From the NCBI GenBank assembly GCA_031366605.1, contig JANLOO010000021.1, positions 1 through 64,000 of the forward strand: a stretch of 64,000 nt of DNA. Direction: 5' to 3'. A program made the position numbers and the translations under genes. The notes under the pieces are model-generated. The model was given only the letters and a program-made list of their open reading frames with translations, was not told where the DNA came from and searched no databases. Positions 26,277 to 34,802 of the stretch are shown here, piece by piece. Each line of letters starts with the position of its first letter. The stretch's first letter is position 1. Source of the stretch: CALMEC01 sp031366605 (GTDB lineage: Bacteria > Actinomycetota > Thermoleophilia > Miltoncostaeales > Miltoncostaeaceae).

Positions 26277-27415
26277 CCGCGGCGACCGCGTCAGTTGCGA
26301 CGGCAGACGAGCTGCTCCAGTTGGCACGAGCACGTGAGCTTGCGCTCGGCGGGCGAGGACGCGTGAGCCCCAACCCGTTGGTGGGCGCCGTCGTGGTGCG
26401 CGACGGGCGCGTCATCGGCGAGGGTTGGCACGAGGGGCCTGGGACACCACACGCCGAGGTCGGTGCGCTGCGCGAAGCGGGCGCTGCGGCGCGTGGAGCC
26501 ACGGTCGTCTGCACCCTCGAGCCGTGTTCGCATCATGGCCGCACGCCGCCGTGCTGTGACGCGCTGATGGCGGCAGGGGTGGCTCGGGTGGTGATCGGTT
26601 GTCTGGATCCACTCGAGCGTGGGCGGGCGGGGGGCGCAGCGGTGCTGTCGCAGTCAGGGATCGACGTGGCGCTGACCTCGGGTGACGATGCCCAGGCATG
26701 TCGCGAGCTCAACGCGCCGTTCATCACACACGCGTTGACTGGGCGTCCGCTGGTGACGCTCAAGCTCGCCGCCAGCCTGGACGGCAAGGTCGCGACGTCG
26801 ACGGGGGAGACGCGGTGGATCAGCGGGTCCGAGTCGCGTGCGCTCGTGCACCGATGGCGCGCGGACGCCGATGCCGTTGCGGTGGGGATCGGCACGGCGA
26901 TCGCCGATGATCCCATGCTGACTGCGCGCGACGTGGACGGTGATCTGCGACAGCCCATTCGCGTGGTCTTTGACGGCCATGCGCGGCTGCCGCTGGACGG
27001 AGCGCTGGTGCGGAGTAAGGCCCAGGCGCCGGTCATGGTGTTTGTCGGCGCGAACGCAGATGCCGCACGGGTCGCCGGCCTGCGTGACGCGGGGGTCGAT
27101 GTGTTGGCGCTGCATGGAGACGCAGGCCAACGAATCATGCAGGGGCTCCAGGTACTGGGAGCGCGTGGCGTGCAATCGGTGTTCCTCGAAGGCGGTCCGA
27201 TCCTGGCCGAGGCGTTCCTGGCCGCCGGCGCTGTTGATCGGGTGTCGTGGTTTGTCGCGCCGATCTTGATCGGTGGGGCGACTGCGCCGGGAGCGCTTGG
27301 CGGTCCAGGCCTCGGCCTGTTGGCGGGCGTTCCCAGACTCAGCGGGGTCGAAGTCACGCGGGTGGGCGACGACGTGTTGATCACGGGCCGATTGCGCCCC
27401 TTGGCGGAGGCTTGA
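26273..27415 (+). CDS. ribD: Bifunctional riboflavin deaminase/reductase RibD
   Basis: Deaminates and then reduces the pyrimidine intermediate of riboflavin synthesis (380 residues). The N-terminal zinc deaminase has HAEV (about 62-65) and CTLEPCSHHGRTPPC (about 82-96). The C-terminal reductase has LKLAASLDGKVAT (about 164-176), WISGSESR, the NADPH-binding region and LEGGPILAEAFL. GTG 26273 overlaps the rpe stop; the TGA end overlaps the ribE ATG by one base. No FMN riboswitch is seen upstream. Confidence 0.95.
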   Translation: MTAATASVATADELLQLARARELALGGRGRVSPNPLVGAVVVRDGRVIGEGWHEGPGTPHAEVGALREAGAAARGATVVCTLEPCSHHGRTPPCCDALMAAGVARVVIGCLDPLERGRAGGAAVLSQSGIDVALTSGDDAQACRELNAPFITHALTGRPLVTLKLAASLDGKVATSTGETRWISGSESRALVHRWRADADAVAVGIGTAIADDPMLTARDVDGDLRQPIRVVFDGHARLPLDGALVRSKAQAPVMVFVGANADAARVAGLRDAGVDVLALHGDAGQRIMQGLQVLGARGVQSVFLEGGPILAEAFLAAGAVDRVSWFVAPILIGGATAPGALGGPGLGLLAGVPRLSGVEVTRVGDDVLITGRLRPLAEA

Positions 27416-28026
27416 TGTTCACCGGCCTTGTCGAAGAGATCGGGACTGTCGCAACGCTCGAAGTGCGTCCGGACGGCGCGCGCGTGCGGGTCAGGGCGAC
27501 CCGCGTGGCGGACGGACTTGCACTGGGTGACTCGGTCGCTGTCGACGGGGCGTGCCTGACGGTCGTGGCCCTTCACGACGATGGGTTCGAGATCGACGCA
27601 GTGACCGAGACCCTGCGGTGCACGGCACTTGGGGATCGATCGGTCGGCGACCGGGTCAACCTCGAACGCGCAGTGCGGGCCGGTGACCGGCTGGGCGGGC
27701 ATTTGGTGCAGGGGCACGTCGACGGGACCGGACAGATCAGCAGCGTGACGGACGAAGGCACCGGATCACGGATCAGCGTCGTGGCGCCGCCCGAGATCCT
27801 GCGCTACGTCGTCGCGAAGGGCAGCATCACGTTGGACGGCGTCAGCCTGACGGTTGCCACGTGCGAGCGTCAGGGTTTCGCGGTGGCGCTCATCCCCCAT
27901 ACGCTGGGCGAGACGACCTTGGGTCGCATGGTCGTGGGGCGTCGCGTCAACCTGGAGGTCGACTTGGTGGCAAAGTACGTCGAGGCGCTCGTGGCGCCGT
28001 ACAGATCTTCGGAAGAGAGCACATGA
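27415..28026 (+). CDS. ribE: Riboflavin synthase, alpha subunit
   Basis: Dismutates two 6,7-dimethyl-8-ribityllumazine molecules to riboflavin (203 residues). Two lumazine-binding repeats are visible: MFTGLVEEIG...VDGACLTV in the first, and LGGHLVQGHVDGTG...ITLDGVSLTV in the second. ATG 27415 and its ATGA end place it in the tightly coupled rib operon. Confidence 0.95.
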   Translation: MFTGLVEEIGTVATLEVRPDGARVRVRATRVADGLALGDSVAVDGACLTVVALHDDGFEIDAVTETLRCTALGDRSVGDRVNLERAVRAGDRLGGHLVQGHVDGTGQISSVTDEGTGSRISVVAPPEILRYVVAKGSITLDGVSLTVATCERQGFAVALIPHTLGETTLGRMVVGRRVNLEVDLVAKYVEALVAPYRSSEEST

Positions 28027-29303
28027 GTACGACGTCCCCGTTCACCACCGTGGAGCACGCGATCGAGGAGATTCGATCGGGGCGAATGGTCGTCGTCTGC
28101 GATTCCGAGGACCGTGAGAACGAAGGCGATCTGATCATGGCCGCCCAGTTCGCGACGCCGGAAGCCGTCAACTTCATGGCGACGAACGCCCGTGGGCTCA
28201 TCTGCCTGGCGTTGACCGAGGAGCGCTGCGAGCAGATCGGGTTGACGTTGGCGGCACGTCGCAACGAGACTCCGCACGGCACGGCGTTCACGGACTCGAT
28301 CGAGGCGCGTGAGGGGGTCACGACCGGTATCTCTGCGCCGGATCGCTCACGCACGATCATGGTCGCGATCGATCCCACCAGCGGTCCGGACGACTTGGCC
28401 AAGCCAGGACACGTGTTCCCGCTTCGGGCCCAGACGGGCGGCGTCCTCAAACGCGCCGGCCACACCGAGGCGGCGGTCGACCTGACCCGCATGGCCGGGC
28501 TCATTCCCGCAGGGGTGATCTGCGAGATCATGAATGAGGACGGCACGATGGCCCGCGTGGCGGACCTGTCCCGGTACGCCGAGGAGCACGGCCTGCAGAT
28601 GATCACTGTGGCGCAGCTGATCGAACACCGCCGCCGCAATGAGAAGTTGATCGAGCGTGGGACGCCTGCGCGGCTGCCGACGCCCTTTGGCGAGTTTACG
28701 GCCATCGGCTACCGCAGCGTCGTCGACGGCAAGGAACACCTGGCGTTGGTCATGGGCGAGGTCGACGGGGCGGAGGACGTGCTGGTGCGCGTGCATTCGG
28801 AGTGTCTGACGGGCGATGTGTTCGGGTCGCTTCGCTGCGACTGCGGGGAGCAGCTCCAGGCGGCACTGCAGATCATCGGCGACGCGGGCCGGGGCGTCGT
28901 GCTCTACATCGCCCAGGAGGGTCGCGGCATCGGCCTGCTCAACAAGCTCAGCGCGTATGAGCTTCAGGACAATGGGCGCGACACGGTCGAGGCGAACATT
29001 GAACTCGGGTTCCCGCCAGACCTTCGCGACTACGGGATCGGTGCCCAGATTCTGGTCGACCTGGGGTTGACGACGATCCGGCAGCTCACCAACAACCCCA
29101 AGAAGATCGCGGGCCTCAAGGGATATGGCCTGACGGTCGTCGAGGCGGTCCCCATCGAGGTACCGCCCGGTTCCGAGAACACGAAGTACTTGCAGACCAA
29201 GCGCGACAAGATGGGGCACAAGCTGCACCACCAGGACCTGCGTTTTGAGGAGGGTGACGCGGACGATGTCGGCGAGCTGGGTGGTGAGTCCGATGGCACG
29301 TAG
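28023..29303 (+). CDS. ribBA: Fused 3,4-dihydroxy-2-butanone-4-phosphate synthase / GTP cyclohydrolase II
   Basis: Two-domain enzyme (426 residues) providing both riboflavin precursors. The RibB domain (about 1-205) has DSEDRENEGDLIMAA and the AGHTEAAVDL region. The RibA domain (about 206-400) has HSECLTGDVFGSLRCDCGEQL with zinc Cys residues, QEGRGIGLLNKL and LGLTTIRQLTNNPKK. Both active sites look intact. Overlaps ribE by 4 nt and ribH by 11 nt. Confidence 0.96.
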   Translation: MSTTSPFTTVEHAIEEIRSGRMVVVCDSEDRENEGDLIMAAQFATPEAVNFMATNARGLICLALTEERCEQIGLTLAARRNETPHGTAFTDSIEAREGVTTGISAPDRSRTIMVAIDPTSGPDDLAKPGHVFPLRAQTGGVLKRAGHTEAAVDLTRMAGLIPAGVICEIMNEDGTMARVADLSRYAEEHGLQMITVAQLIEHRRRNEKLIERGTPARLPTPFGEFTAIGYRSVVDGKEHLALVMGEVDGAEDVLVRVHSECLTGDVFGSLRCDCGEQLQAALQIIGDAGRGVVLYIAQEGRGIGLLNKLSAYELQDNGRDTVEANIELGFPPDLRDYGIGAQILVDLGLTTIRQLTNNPKKIAGLKGYGLTVVEAVPIEVPPGSENTKYLQTKRDKMGHKLHHQDLRFEEGDADDVGELGGESDGT

Positions 29304-29775
29304 CGAGCCCGCGCCTCCTGCGCCAACGCTTGTCGATGCAACGGTCCGCATGGCTGTGCTGGTGGCCGGGTTCCATCGCCAGATCGCGGAAGCGCTGTTG
29401 GGAGGCGTCCGGTTGCGCTTGGCGGCCTCCGGCCTTCCCAAAGGCAACCTGGACGAGGTGTCGGTACCCGGTGCGTACGAGTTGCCGTTGGCCGCCCAAA
29501 CGTTGGCGCGGACCGGCCGCTACGCCGCGATCGTGTCAGTCGGGGCTGTCATCCGCGGCGAGACCCCGCATTTCAACTACGTTTGTGATGCGGCCGCGTC
29601 CGGGCTGCTGCGTGTCTCGCTGGACACCGGGGTGCCCTGTGCGTTCGGCGTCCTGACCTGCGACACGTACGCGCAAGCCGAAGCCCGCGCCGGCGGAGCG
29701 GTGGGCAACAAAGGCGAGGAAGCCGCCGACGCCGCCGTGACGATGGCCAACCTGATCACCAACGAGGCCGGCTGA
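29293..29775 (+). CDS. ribH: 6,7-dimethyl-8-ribityllumazine synthase
   Basis: Condenses the butanone phosphate with the pyrimidine to give the riboflavin synthase substrate (160 residues). Motifs: FHRQIAEALLGG (about 28-39), VPGAYELPLAAQ (about 58-69), GAVIRGETPHFNYVCDA with the catalytic His, and GVLTCDTYAQAEARAGG (the usual GVLTxD-xxQA region). ATG 29293 is chosen; an upstream in-frame GTG at 29281 is possible. Last gene of the rib operon. Confidence 0.94.
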   Translation: MARSEPAPPAPTLVDATVRMAVLVAGFHRQIAEALLGGVRLRLAASGLPKGNLDEVSVPGAYELPLAAQTLARTGRYAAIVSVGAVIRGETPHFNYVCDAAASGLLRVSLDTGVPCAFGVLTCDTYAQAEARAGGAVGNKGEEAADAAVTMANLITNEAG

Positions 29776-30034
29776 GAGCTCCCCAGGCAGGCGCTCACCA
29801 CGCCGACCCCAAGCAACGCAAGGTTCCGACGTTCCGCAACGACCCGACCCGTGCGACGGTTGTCGTCCTGCTGGTCAGTCCCACCCCGGTCCCACACGCC
29901 CGCCGCGACCGCGCCGTCTACCCGATGATCTGAACACCCCGGGCCCCCGAGCGACGACTCCGGGTCTCGATCCCGGGTACACGTCCCGGAAATAGCCAAT
30001 CAACCATCTTCTGGACGGCCATTTGTGTCGTTTG

Positions 30035-30058
30035 GCGTGCGTCTTTTGGCACGCTTTT
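30035..30058 (+). terminator. Intrinsic terminator after the rib operon
   Basis: GCGTGC and GCACGC pair around an 8-nt loop and are followed by TTTT (30055-30058). It lies 260 nt after ribH and abuts the putative operators of the next gene. The stretch 29776-30034 shows no gene I can support. Confidence 0.6.
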
Positions 30059-30086
30059 GTGACAGGTGCGTGTAGCGCTGTAACAG
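30058..30086 (+). promoter_or_regulatory. Paired TGTGACA/TGTAACA operator-like sites
   Basis: TGTGACA (30058-30064) and TGTAACA (30079-30085) lie 21 bp apart, two helical turns. The reverse complement of 30069-30086 (CTGTTACAGCGCTACACG) matches 16 of 18 bases of a site in the yraN-comM array at 47461 (GTGTTACAGCGCGACACG). They end 15 bp before the ATG at 30101. Confidence 0.5.
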
Positions 30087-30100
30087 GTGTCGGCGGCATC

Positions 30101-30769
30101 ATGGGTCGTGTGAGTGACGGGTCGACAACGGGTGGTCGGAAGGTAGGGCGGCGCTGGGCGACGGATCAGCCGGTGTGTGCGCTTTGCGCCGCGCCTGGGT
30201 CTGGAAGGGTGGCTGAGCATCACCTGACGCACGGCGTTTCGGTCCTTTTGTGTGGGGACCACCGAAGCGACGGGTATCAGCGTCGTCGCGATGGGCAGGA
30301 CTTCGCGAATGAGCTTGCAGGACTCTGGAGTGCATCCGGTTGCCTGTCGGCGCGGCATCGGTCGGCGCTCGCGGCGCATGTGCGGCGCGTCAGCCGGTCC
30401 GGGGCGGATCGCCGGTCACGGCCCGGGTCGTATTCATGGCCGGTGCTTCGCGCTGAGGCTGAGCGGCGGTTTGCCGCAGGGGAGTCGCCCAGGTTGGTCA
30501 TCCATGAGTTGCGCGCACATCACGCGGGAGGCGATGCCATCGTGCCGTCCGTCCGGACGATGCGTCGATGGTTTTGTGAGGCGCGGTGGCTGACTGACGA
30601 CCGCAGCCACGGTCCAGCACCGGAAGCAACGCAGAGCGTTGGCAACGCGTGGTCGCAGCGAATCATGCCGCTCTCAGACATTCGGCCGTACATACGGTCG
30701 CTCACAGAACCGTACGGCTGGTGGGCGCTTTCCGGGTGGCCGCGCGGGTCCCCCAAGTGGCCGAGCTAA
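30101..30769 (+). CDS. Zinc-finger (HNH-like) plus helix-turn-helix-like protein, function unknown
   Basis: A 222-residue protein. Near the start is a likely zinc knuckle, CALC (about 27-30), then HH (about 41-42), then CGDH (about 53-56), of the treble-clef kind found in HNH nucleases, but no clear HNH catalytic histidine pattern can be confirmed. A conserved-looking second part reads SWPVLRAEAERRFAAGESP (about 115-133), then SVRTMRRWFCEARWL (about 152-166), resembling a DNA-binding helix-turn-helix. I recall related proteins in solirubrobacterial genomes. It has its own promoter region with sites like those upstream of comM. Its end overlaps rpmB convergently by 4 nt. Confidence 0.6.
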   Translation: MGRVSDGSTTGGRKVGRRWATDQPVCALCAAPGSGRVAEHHLTHGVSVLLCGDHRSDGYQRRRDGQDFANELAGLWSASGCLSARHRSALAAHVRRVSRSGADRRSRPGSYSWPVLRAEAERRFAAGESPRLVIHELRAHHAGGDAIVPSVRTMRRWFCEARWLTDDRSHGPAPEATQSVGNAWSQRIMPLSDIRPYIRSLTEPYGWWALSGWPRGSPKWPS

Positions 30770-30957
30770 ACCGCCTTCTGGACCTTGCCCGCCTTGAGGC
30801 AACGAGTGCAGACGTAGACGCTGATCGGCGTCGCGCCCTTCAGGATGCGCACCTTCTGGATGTTGGGGTTGAACCGGCGGGACGTTGCCCGCATCGAGTG
30901 GCTTCGGTTGTTGCCGAACATGGGCTTCTTATCGCAGACACTGCAGACCTTCGCCAC
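30766..30957 (-). CDS. rpmB: 50S ribosomal protein L28
   Basis: A 63-residue L28 with the zinc-binding Cys+ form: CSVCDKKPMFGNNRSHS at the start and CTRCLKAGKVQK at the end. GTG 30957 gives MAKVCSVC, the normal beginning. It lies opposite the long plus-strand operon and its stop overlaps the neighbouring plus-strand gene. Confidence 0.92.
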   Translation of the reverse strand: MAKVCSVCDKKPMFGNNRSHSMRATSRRFNPNIQKVRILKGATPISVYVCTRCLKAGKVQKAV

Positions 30958-31021
30958 GGCGCTCCGTCCTGGGTCGATGACACGATGCGAACCCAAGCGG
31001 GCCCGCCAACGGCCCTGGATT

Positions 31022-33220
31022 ATGCCGACTCAACGCCCAAACGTGCAACCGAGCCCGTCCACACCCACAATCCCGCCCTTCGCTGAGGCCCGTGGAACGC
31101 CGTGGGTGAGCGGGCCTGACCCCAAACGGCCGAGCACCGCATGGTGGGATGCACCGGTCACTGAGCTCACCGGAATCGGCCGGGTCACCGGCGAGCGCGC
31201 GGCCACCATGGGCATTGCGCGGGTCGGAGACCTGCTCGAGCACCTGCCCGTCCGCTACCTGACCTACGACGATGCCCGCCCCCTGGGCGAGCTGTCCATC
31301 GATGAGGAGGCCACCGTCCGCGTGCGCATCGGACGCATCGCCGTGCGCCCGACGCGGAGCCGCAAACTGCGGATCGTCGAGGCCAGCGTGAGTGATGCGA
31401 CCGGCGCCGCGATCGCCGTGTGGTTCAACCAGGAGTATTTGCTGCGCGTTCTCGAACCGGGCCAGGAGGTCCTGTTGCGCGGGCGACTCGAACCCGGGCG
31501 CCCACCGAAACTGTTGGTCAAGGCCCACGAAGTTGTCGGGGGGCAGGGATCCGAGGGGCGCCACACCCAAGGGCTCGTGCCTGTCTACCCGGCCAGCGAA
31601 GCCTTGTCGGCACGCCGCCTGCGCGAGCTGGTCGATGCGGCACGCCCCTACTTGGGAGCCGCGGTCGAGAACCTGCCCGCATGGATGCGCCGGCGCCTGG
31701 ACCTGCCGCACCAGGCGGATGCCCTCGCCGCAATCCACTTTCCGCGCACGACCCGTGAGGGCCGTCTCGGTCGCCGCCGCCTCGTCCTGGAGGAACTTGT
31801 GATCTTGCAGCTGGGCCTGGGCGCAGTCCGTCGCAACGAGCAGCTCGGTCGTCCGGCGCCCGCCCTGCGCGGTGACGGCGGGCTGCGTGCCGTCGTTCTG
31901 GCGGCCCTCCCGTTCACGCTGACAGCCGAACAGGCGCGGGTGACGGGCGAGATCGCGCGTGACCTGCAACGTGACCGTCCCATGCGGCGACTGCTGCAGG
32001 GCGAGGTCGGCTCGGGCAAGACCGTGGTCGCGGCGCTCGCGATCTGCCAGGCCGTCGAGGCGGGGCGCCAAGCCGCGTTGCTCGTCCCGACCGAGACGCT
32101 GGCCGACCAACACCTGCGGACGCTCGATGCGGTGCTGGCACCTGCCGGCATCACACCCGTCCTCGTGACCGGCCGCGTCTCCGCAAGCGAGCGCGAGCAT
32201 CGGCGTCTGGCGCTTCGGTCGGGCACCGCCACGGTCGCGATCGGGACCCAGGCGCTGCTCTTCGAACGCGCGGCGTTTGCGCGGCTGGGACTGGTGGTCG
32301 TTGATGAGCAACACCGGTTCGGCGTCGAACAGCGCCAGGCCCTGGCCGATCGCGCGACCGACGCCGGGGACGACGCGGCCGCGCACCTGTTGTACATGAC
32401 CGCGACGCCGATCCCACGCACCCTTGCCCTGACGGCCTACGGTGATCTGCGCGTCTCGACGATCCGCGGCCGCCCACCAGGTCGCCAACCCGTGGAGACC
32501 CTCTGGATCAGAGAACCACAGCGCGACGACGCCTACGAACGCATTCGTCAGCAGCTTCGCGCCGGTCGCCAGGGATACGTCATCTGCCCTCGGGTGGAGG
32601 GTGGCGAGGAGGCCCTGGCACGCGCAGCCGTCGACGAGGCCGAACGCCTGCGCCGGGGGCCGTTTGCCGCATTCAACGTGGGGCTCGCGCACGGCGCACT
32701 GAAGGGCGACGACAAGCGCGCCGCGATGACCGCGTTCGCGAATGGGCAGACAGACCTGCTCGTGGCAACCACCGTCGTCGAGGTCGGGATCGACGTCCCC
32801 AACGCCACCATCATGGTGATCGAGGACGCCGATCAGTTCGGTCTGGCGCAGTTGCACCAACTGCGCGGTCGCGTCGGTCGTGGCGCGGACCTGGGCACGT
32901 GCATTTTGTTTGCGGAACCATCAACCGACGAGGGACAACGCCGGCTGGAGGCAATCACGCAGACCCACGACGGGTTCCGCCTCGCCGAATTGGACCTGGA
33001 ACTGCGTGGAGAGGGCGCCGTGCTCGGCGTACGGCAATCAGGACCCACGGATTTGCGGTTCGCCCGGCTCACACGTGACCGCCGCGAACTCGCCGAGGCA
33101 CGCCAAATCGCGCGGAGAACCTTGCGTGACGACCCCCGGCTGGAGCGCCCCGAACACAGCTTGCTGCGCCGAGCCGTGCTCGCGCGCTTCGCCGAGCTTC
33201 CACGGCTGCTGGACGCATGA
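31022..33220 (+). CDS. recG: ATP-dependent DNA helicase RecG
   Basis: Branch-migration helicase for fork regression and recombination (732 residues from ATG 31022). The wedge domain includes a helix-hairpin-like LTGIGRVTGERAATMGI and an OB-fold (about 90-200). Helicase motifs: Walker A LLQGEVGSGKT, VVVDEQHRFGVEQR, TATPIPRTLALT and the C-terminal HQLRGRVGRG. Alternative start GTG 31106 would remove 28 proline-rich residues. First gene of a run overlapping into rsmD and coaD. Confidence 0.93.
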   Translation: MPTQRPNVQPSPSTPTIPPFAEARGTPWVSGPDPKRPSTAWWDAPVTELTGIGRVTGERAATMGIARVGDLLEHLPVRYLTYDDARPLGELSIDEEATVRVRIGRIAVRPTRSRKLRIVEASVSDATGAAIAVWFNQEYLLRVLEPGQEVLLRGRLEPGRPPKLLVKAHEVVGGQGSEGRHTQGLVPVYPASEALSARRLRELVDAARPYLGAAVENLPAWMRRRLDLPHQADALAAIHFPRTTREGRLGRRRLVLEELVILQLGLGAVRRNEQLGRPAPALRGDGGLRAVVLAALPFTLTAEQARVTGEIARDLQRDRPMRRLLQGEVGSGKTVVAALAICQAVEAGRQAALLVPTETLADQHLRTLDAVLAPAGITPVLVTGRVSASEREHRRLALRSGTATVAIGTQALLFERAAFARLGLVVVDEQHRFGVEQRQALADRATDAGDDAAAHLLYMTATPIPRTLALTAYGDLRVSTIRGRPPGRQPVETLWIREPQRDDAYERIRQQLRAGRQGYVICPRVEGGEEALARAAVDEAERLRRGPFAAFNVGLAHGALKGDDKRAAMTAFANGQTDLLVATTVVEVGIDVPNATIMVIEDADQFGLAQLHQLRGRVGRGADLGTCILFAEPSTDEGQRRLEAITQTHDGFRLAELDLELRGEGAVLGVRQSGPTDLRFARLTRDRRELAEARQIARRTLRDDPRLERPEHSLLRRAVLARFAELPRLLDA

Positions 33221-33777
33221 GGGTCGTCGCCGGTCAGTACGGGGGACGCACGTTGGTCGCTCCGCGCGGGGGATCGACGCGGCCCACCAGCGACCGCGTC
33301 CGCGAGGCCCTCTTCTCGATCATCGGATCGGTGGAGGGTGTGCACGTGCTCGATCTGTTCGCCGGCTCAGGCGCGCTCGGAATCGAGGCGCTCTCGCGCG
33401 GGGCGGCATCGACGACGTTCGTGGATTCTTCGCGGGCTGCCATCACCGCGATACGCGCCAACACTGCGATGGTCGACGATGCGAGCCGCGTCCGGGTGAT
33501 GCCGATCGATTGGCAGGCGGCGCTCCGCGCAGAGCGCAGCGCGGGCCGAATCTACGGCTTGTGCCTGCTGGACCCGCCTTATAGCGTCCTGCCCCGCATC
33601 GCGGGCCGCCTCGGCGCGGCCCTCGCGCCGGTCCTGTCGGATGGCGCTACGCTGGTCGTCGAACATGCAGCAGCAACCGGGCCGGTCGAACTCGAGGATC
33701 TTCTGGTCGCAGACCGCACAGACCGCACATACGGAGGCACGGGGATCACAGTCATGCGCATCGGGGCATCAGGGTGA
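33217..33777 (+). CDS. rsmD: 16S rRNA (guanine-966-N2)-methyltransferase
   Basis: Methylates G966 of 16S rRNA (186 residues). SAM-binding DLFAGSGALGIEALSRGA (about 46-63), catalytic motif LLDPPYSV (about 118-125), and the N-terminal MRVVAGQYGGRTL and RPTSDRVREALFSII are typical. ATG overlaps the recG stop; its own end overlaps coaD. The rsmD-coaD pairing is widely conserved. Confidence 0.93.
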   Translation: MRVVAGQYGGRTLVAPRGGSTRPTSDRVREALFSIIGSVEGVHVLDLFAGSGALGIEALSRGAASTTFVDSSRAAITAIRANTAMVDDASRVRVMPIDWQAALRAERSAGRIYGLCLLDPPYSVLPRIAGRLGAALAPVLSDGATLVVEHAAATGPVELEDLLVADRTDRTYGGTGITVMRIGASG

Positions 33778-34280
33778 GCGAGCGACGCATCGTCGTGTGC
33801 CCGGGCAGTTACGATCCGGTCACCTATGGGCACGTCGACGTCATCCAGCGCGCATCGGGGTTGTTCGACGAGGTGGTGGTCGGCGTCGTGATCGGATCGA
33901 CTCGCAAGAGGTACATGTTCGACACGGACGTGCGCATCAACTTCGTCCGTGACGCGGTCGCCCATCTGGACAACGTCCGAGTCGAAGGCTTCAATATGTT
34001 GGTCAGCGAGTTCGCGCGGCAGATCGGGGCGTGCGCGCTGGTGAAGGGCCTTCGGGCCATCTCGGACTTTGACTACGAGTTCCAGATGGCACAGATCAAC
34101 AAGGGACTGGCTCCCGAAATCGAGACGGTGTACCTTCCGGCATCCGCCAAGTACAGCTTCCTCAGCTCCAGCGGAGTCCGCGAAATCGCGGTCTGGGGAG
34201 GTTCCGTCGACGATTGGGTCCCGGCCAACGTGGTCGAAGCGTTTCGGCACATGGTTGGCACACACCACGAGGAGGACTGA
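33774..34280 (+). CDS. coaD: Phosphopantetheine adenylyltransferase
   Basis: Fourth step of coenzyme A synthesis (168 residues): ATP plus 4'-phosphopantetheine gives dephospho-CoA. The nucleotidyltransferase motif is PGSYDPVTYGH (about 9-19, T/HxGH), followed by KGLRAISDFDYE (about 90-101) and the substrate loop with YSFLSSSGVRE (about 126-136). GTG 33774 overlaps rsmD. Confidence 0.95.
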   Translation: MSERRIVVCPGSYDPVTYGHVDVIQRASGLFDEVVVGVVIGSTRKRYMFDTDVRINFVRDAVAHLDNVRVEGFNMLVSEFARQIGACALVKGLRAISDFDYEFQMAQINKGLAPEIETVYLPASAKYSFLSSSGVREIAVWGGSVDDWVPANVVEAFRHMVGTHHEED

Positions 34281-34286
34281 CAACTC

Positions 34287-34793
34287 TTGGACGTACTCGC
34301 GCTGATTGACAAGCTCGACGACCTCATCCACAACGCGCGCACCGTGCCGTTTTCGGACAAGGTCGCGATTGAACGGGAGGAGATCTACGAGCTGCTCGAC
34401 CAGATGCGCTCCACGATCCCTGAGGAGATCAAGCAATCCCGCTGGATCGTCAAGGAGCGGCAGGAGATGCTCGCCGAGGCCAAGCGCGAAGCCGACCGTC
34501 TGGTGGCTGACGCACGCGACAAGGCCGCGCAGGAGGCGTCGCAGGAGGAAATCGTCAAGCGCGCGGAGCGTGAGGCCGCACAGGTGCTCGAAGAGGCGCG
34601 GGTTCGTGAACGTGAGGTGCGTCTCGGTGCCGAGGACTACGCCGACGAGGTGTTGTCGACGCTCGAGGTCAATCTCGGCAAGTTCCTGGCAGCCGTCCAA
34701 CGTGGGCGTGAGCGCCTCCAACGCGGCGGTGGTGGCACCGACGGATCCGGCCAGGCGATCCCCGAGCCGATCGCACCTCCTGACCAGCGCTGA
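34287..34793 (+). CDS. SepIVA/DivIVA-like coiled-coil protein
   Basis: A 168-residue acidic coiled-coil protein. The start (LIDKLDDLIHNARTVPFSDK, then EIYELLDQMRSTIPEEI) strongly resembles the N-terminal module of the mycobacterial cell-division factor SepIVA, with a long Ala/Glu/Arg-rich coiled coil following (about 50-140). It is shorter than the mycobacterial protein. Position after coaD matches actinobacterial gene order. The start is TTG 34287, with GAGGAGGA at 34269-34276. Likely role: recruiting or organising membrane-associated growth or division machinery (inference). Confidence 0.65.
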   Translation: MDVLALIDKLDDLIHNARTVPFSDKVAIEREEIYELLDQMRSTIPEEIKQSRWIVKERQEMLAEAKREADRLVADARDKAAQEASQEEIVKRAEREAAQVLEEARVREREVRLGAEDYADEVLSTLEVNLGKFLAAVQRGRERLQRGGGGTDGSGQAIPEPIAPPDQR

Positions 34794-34802
34794 CCGACGG
34801 GT

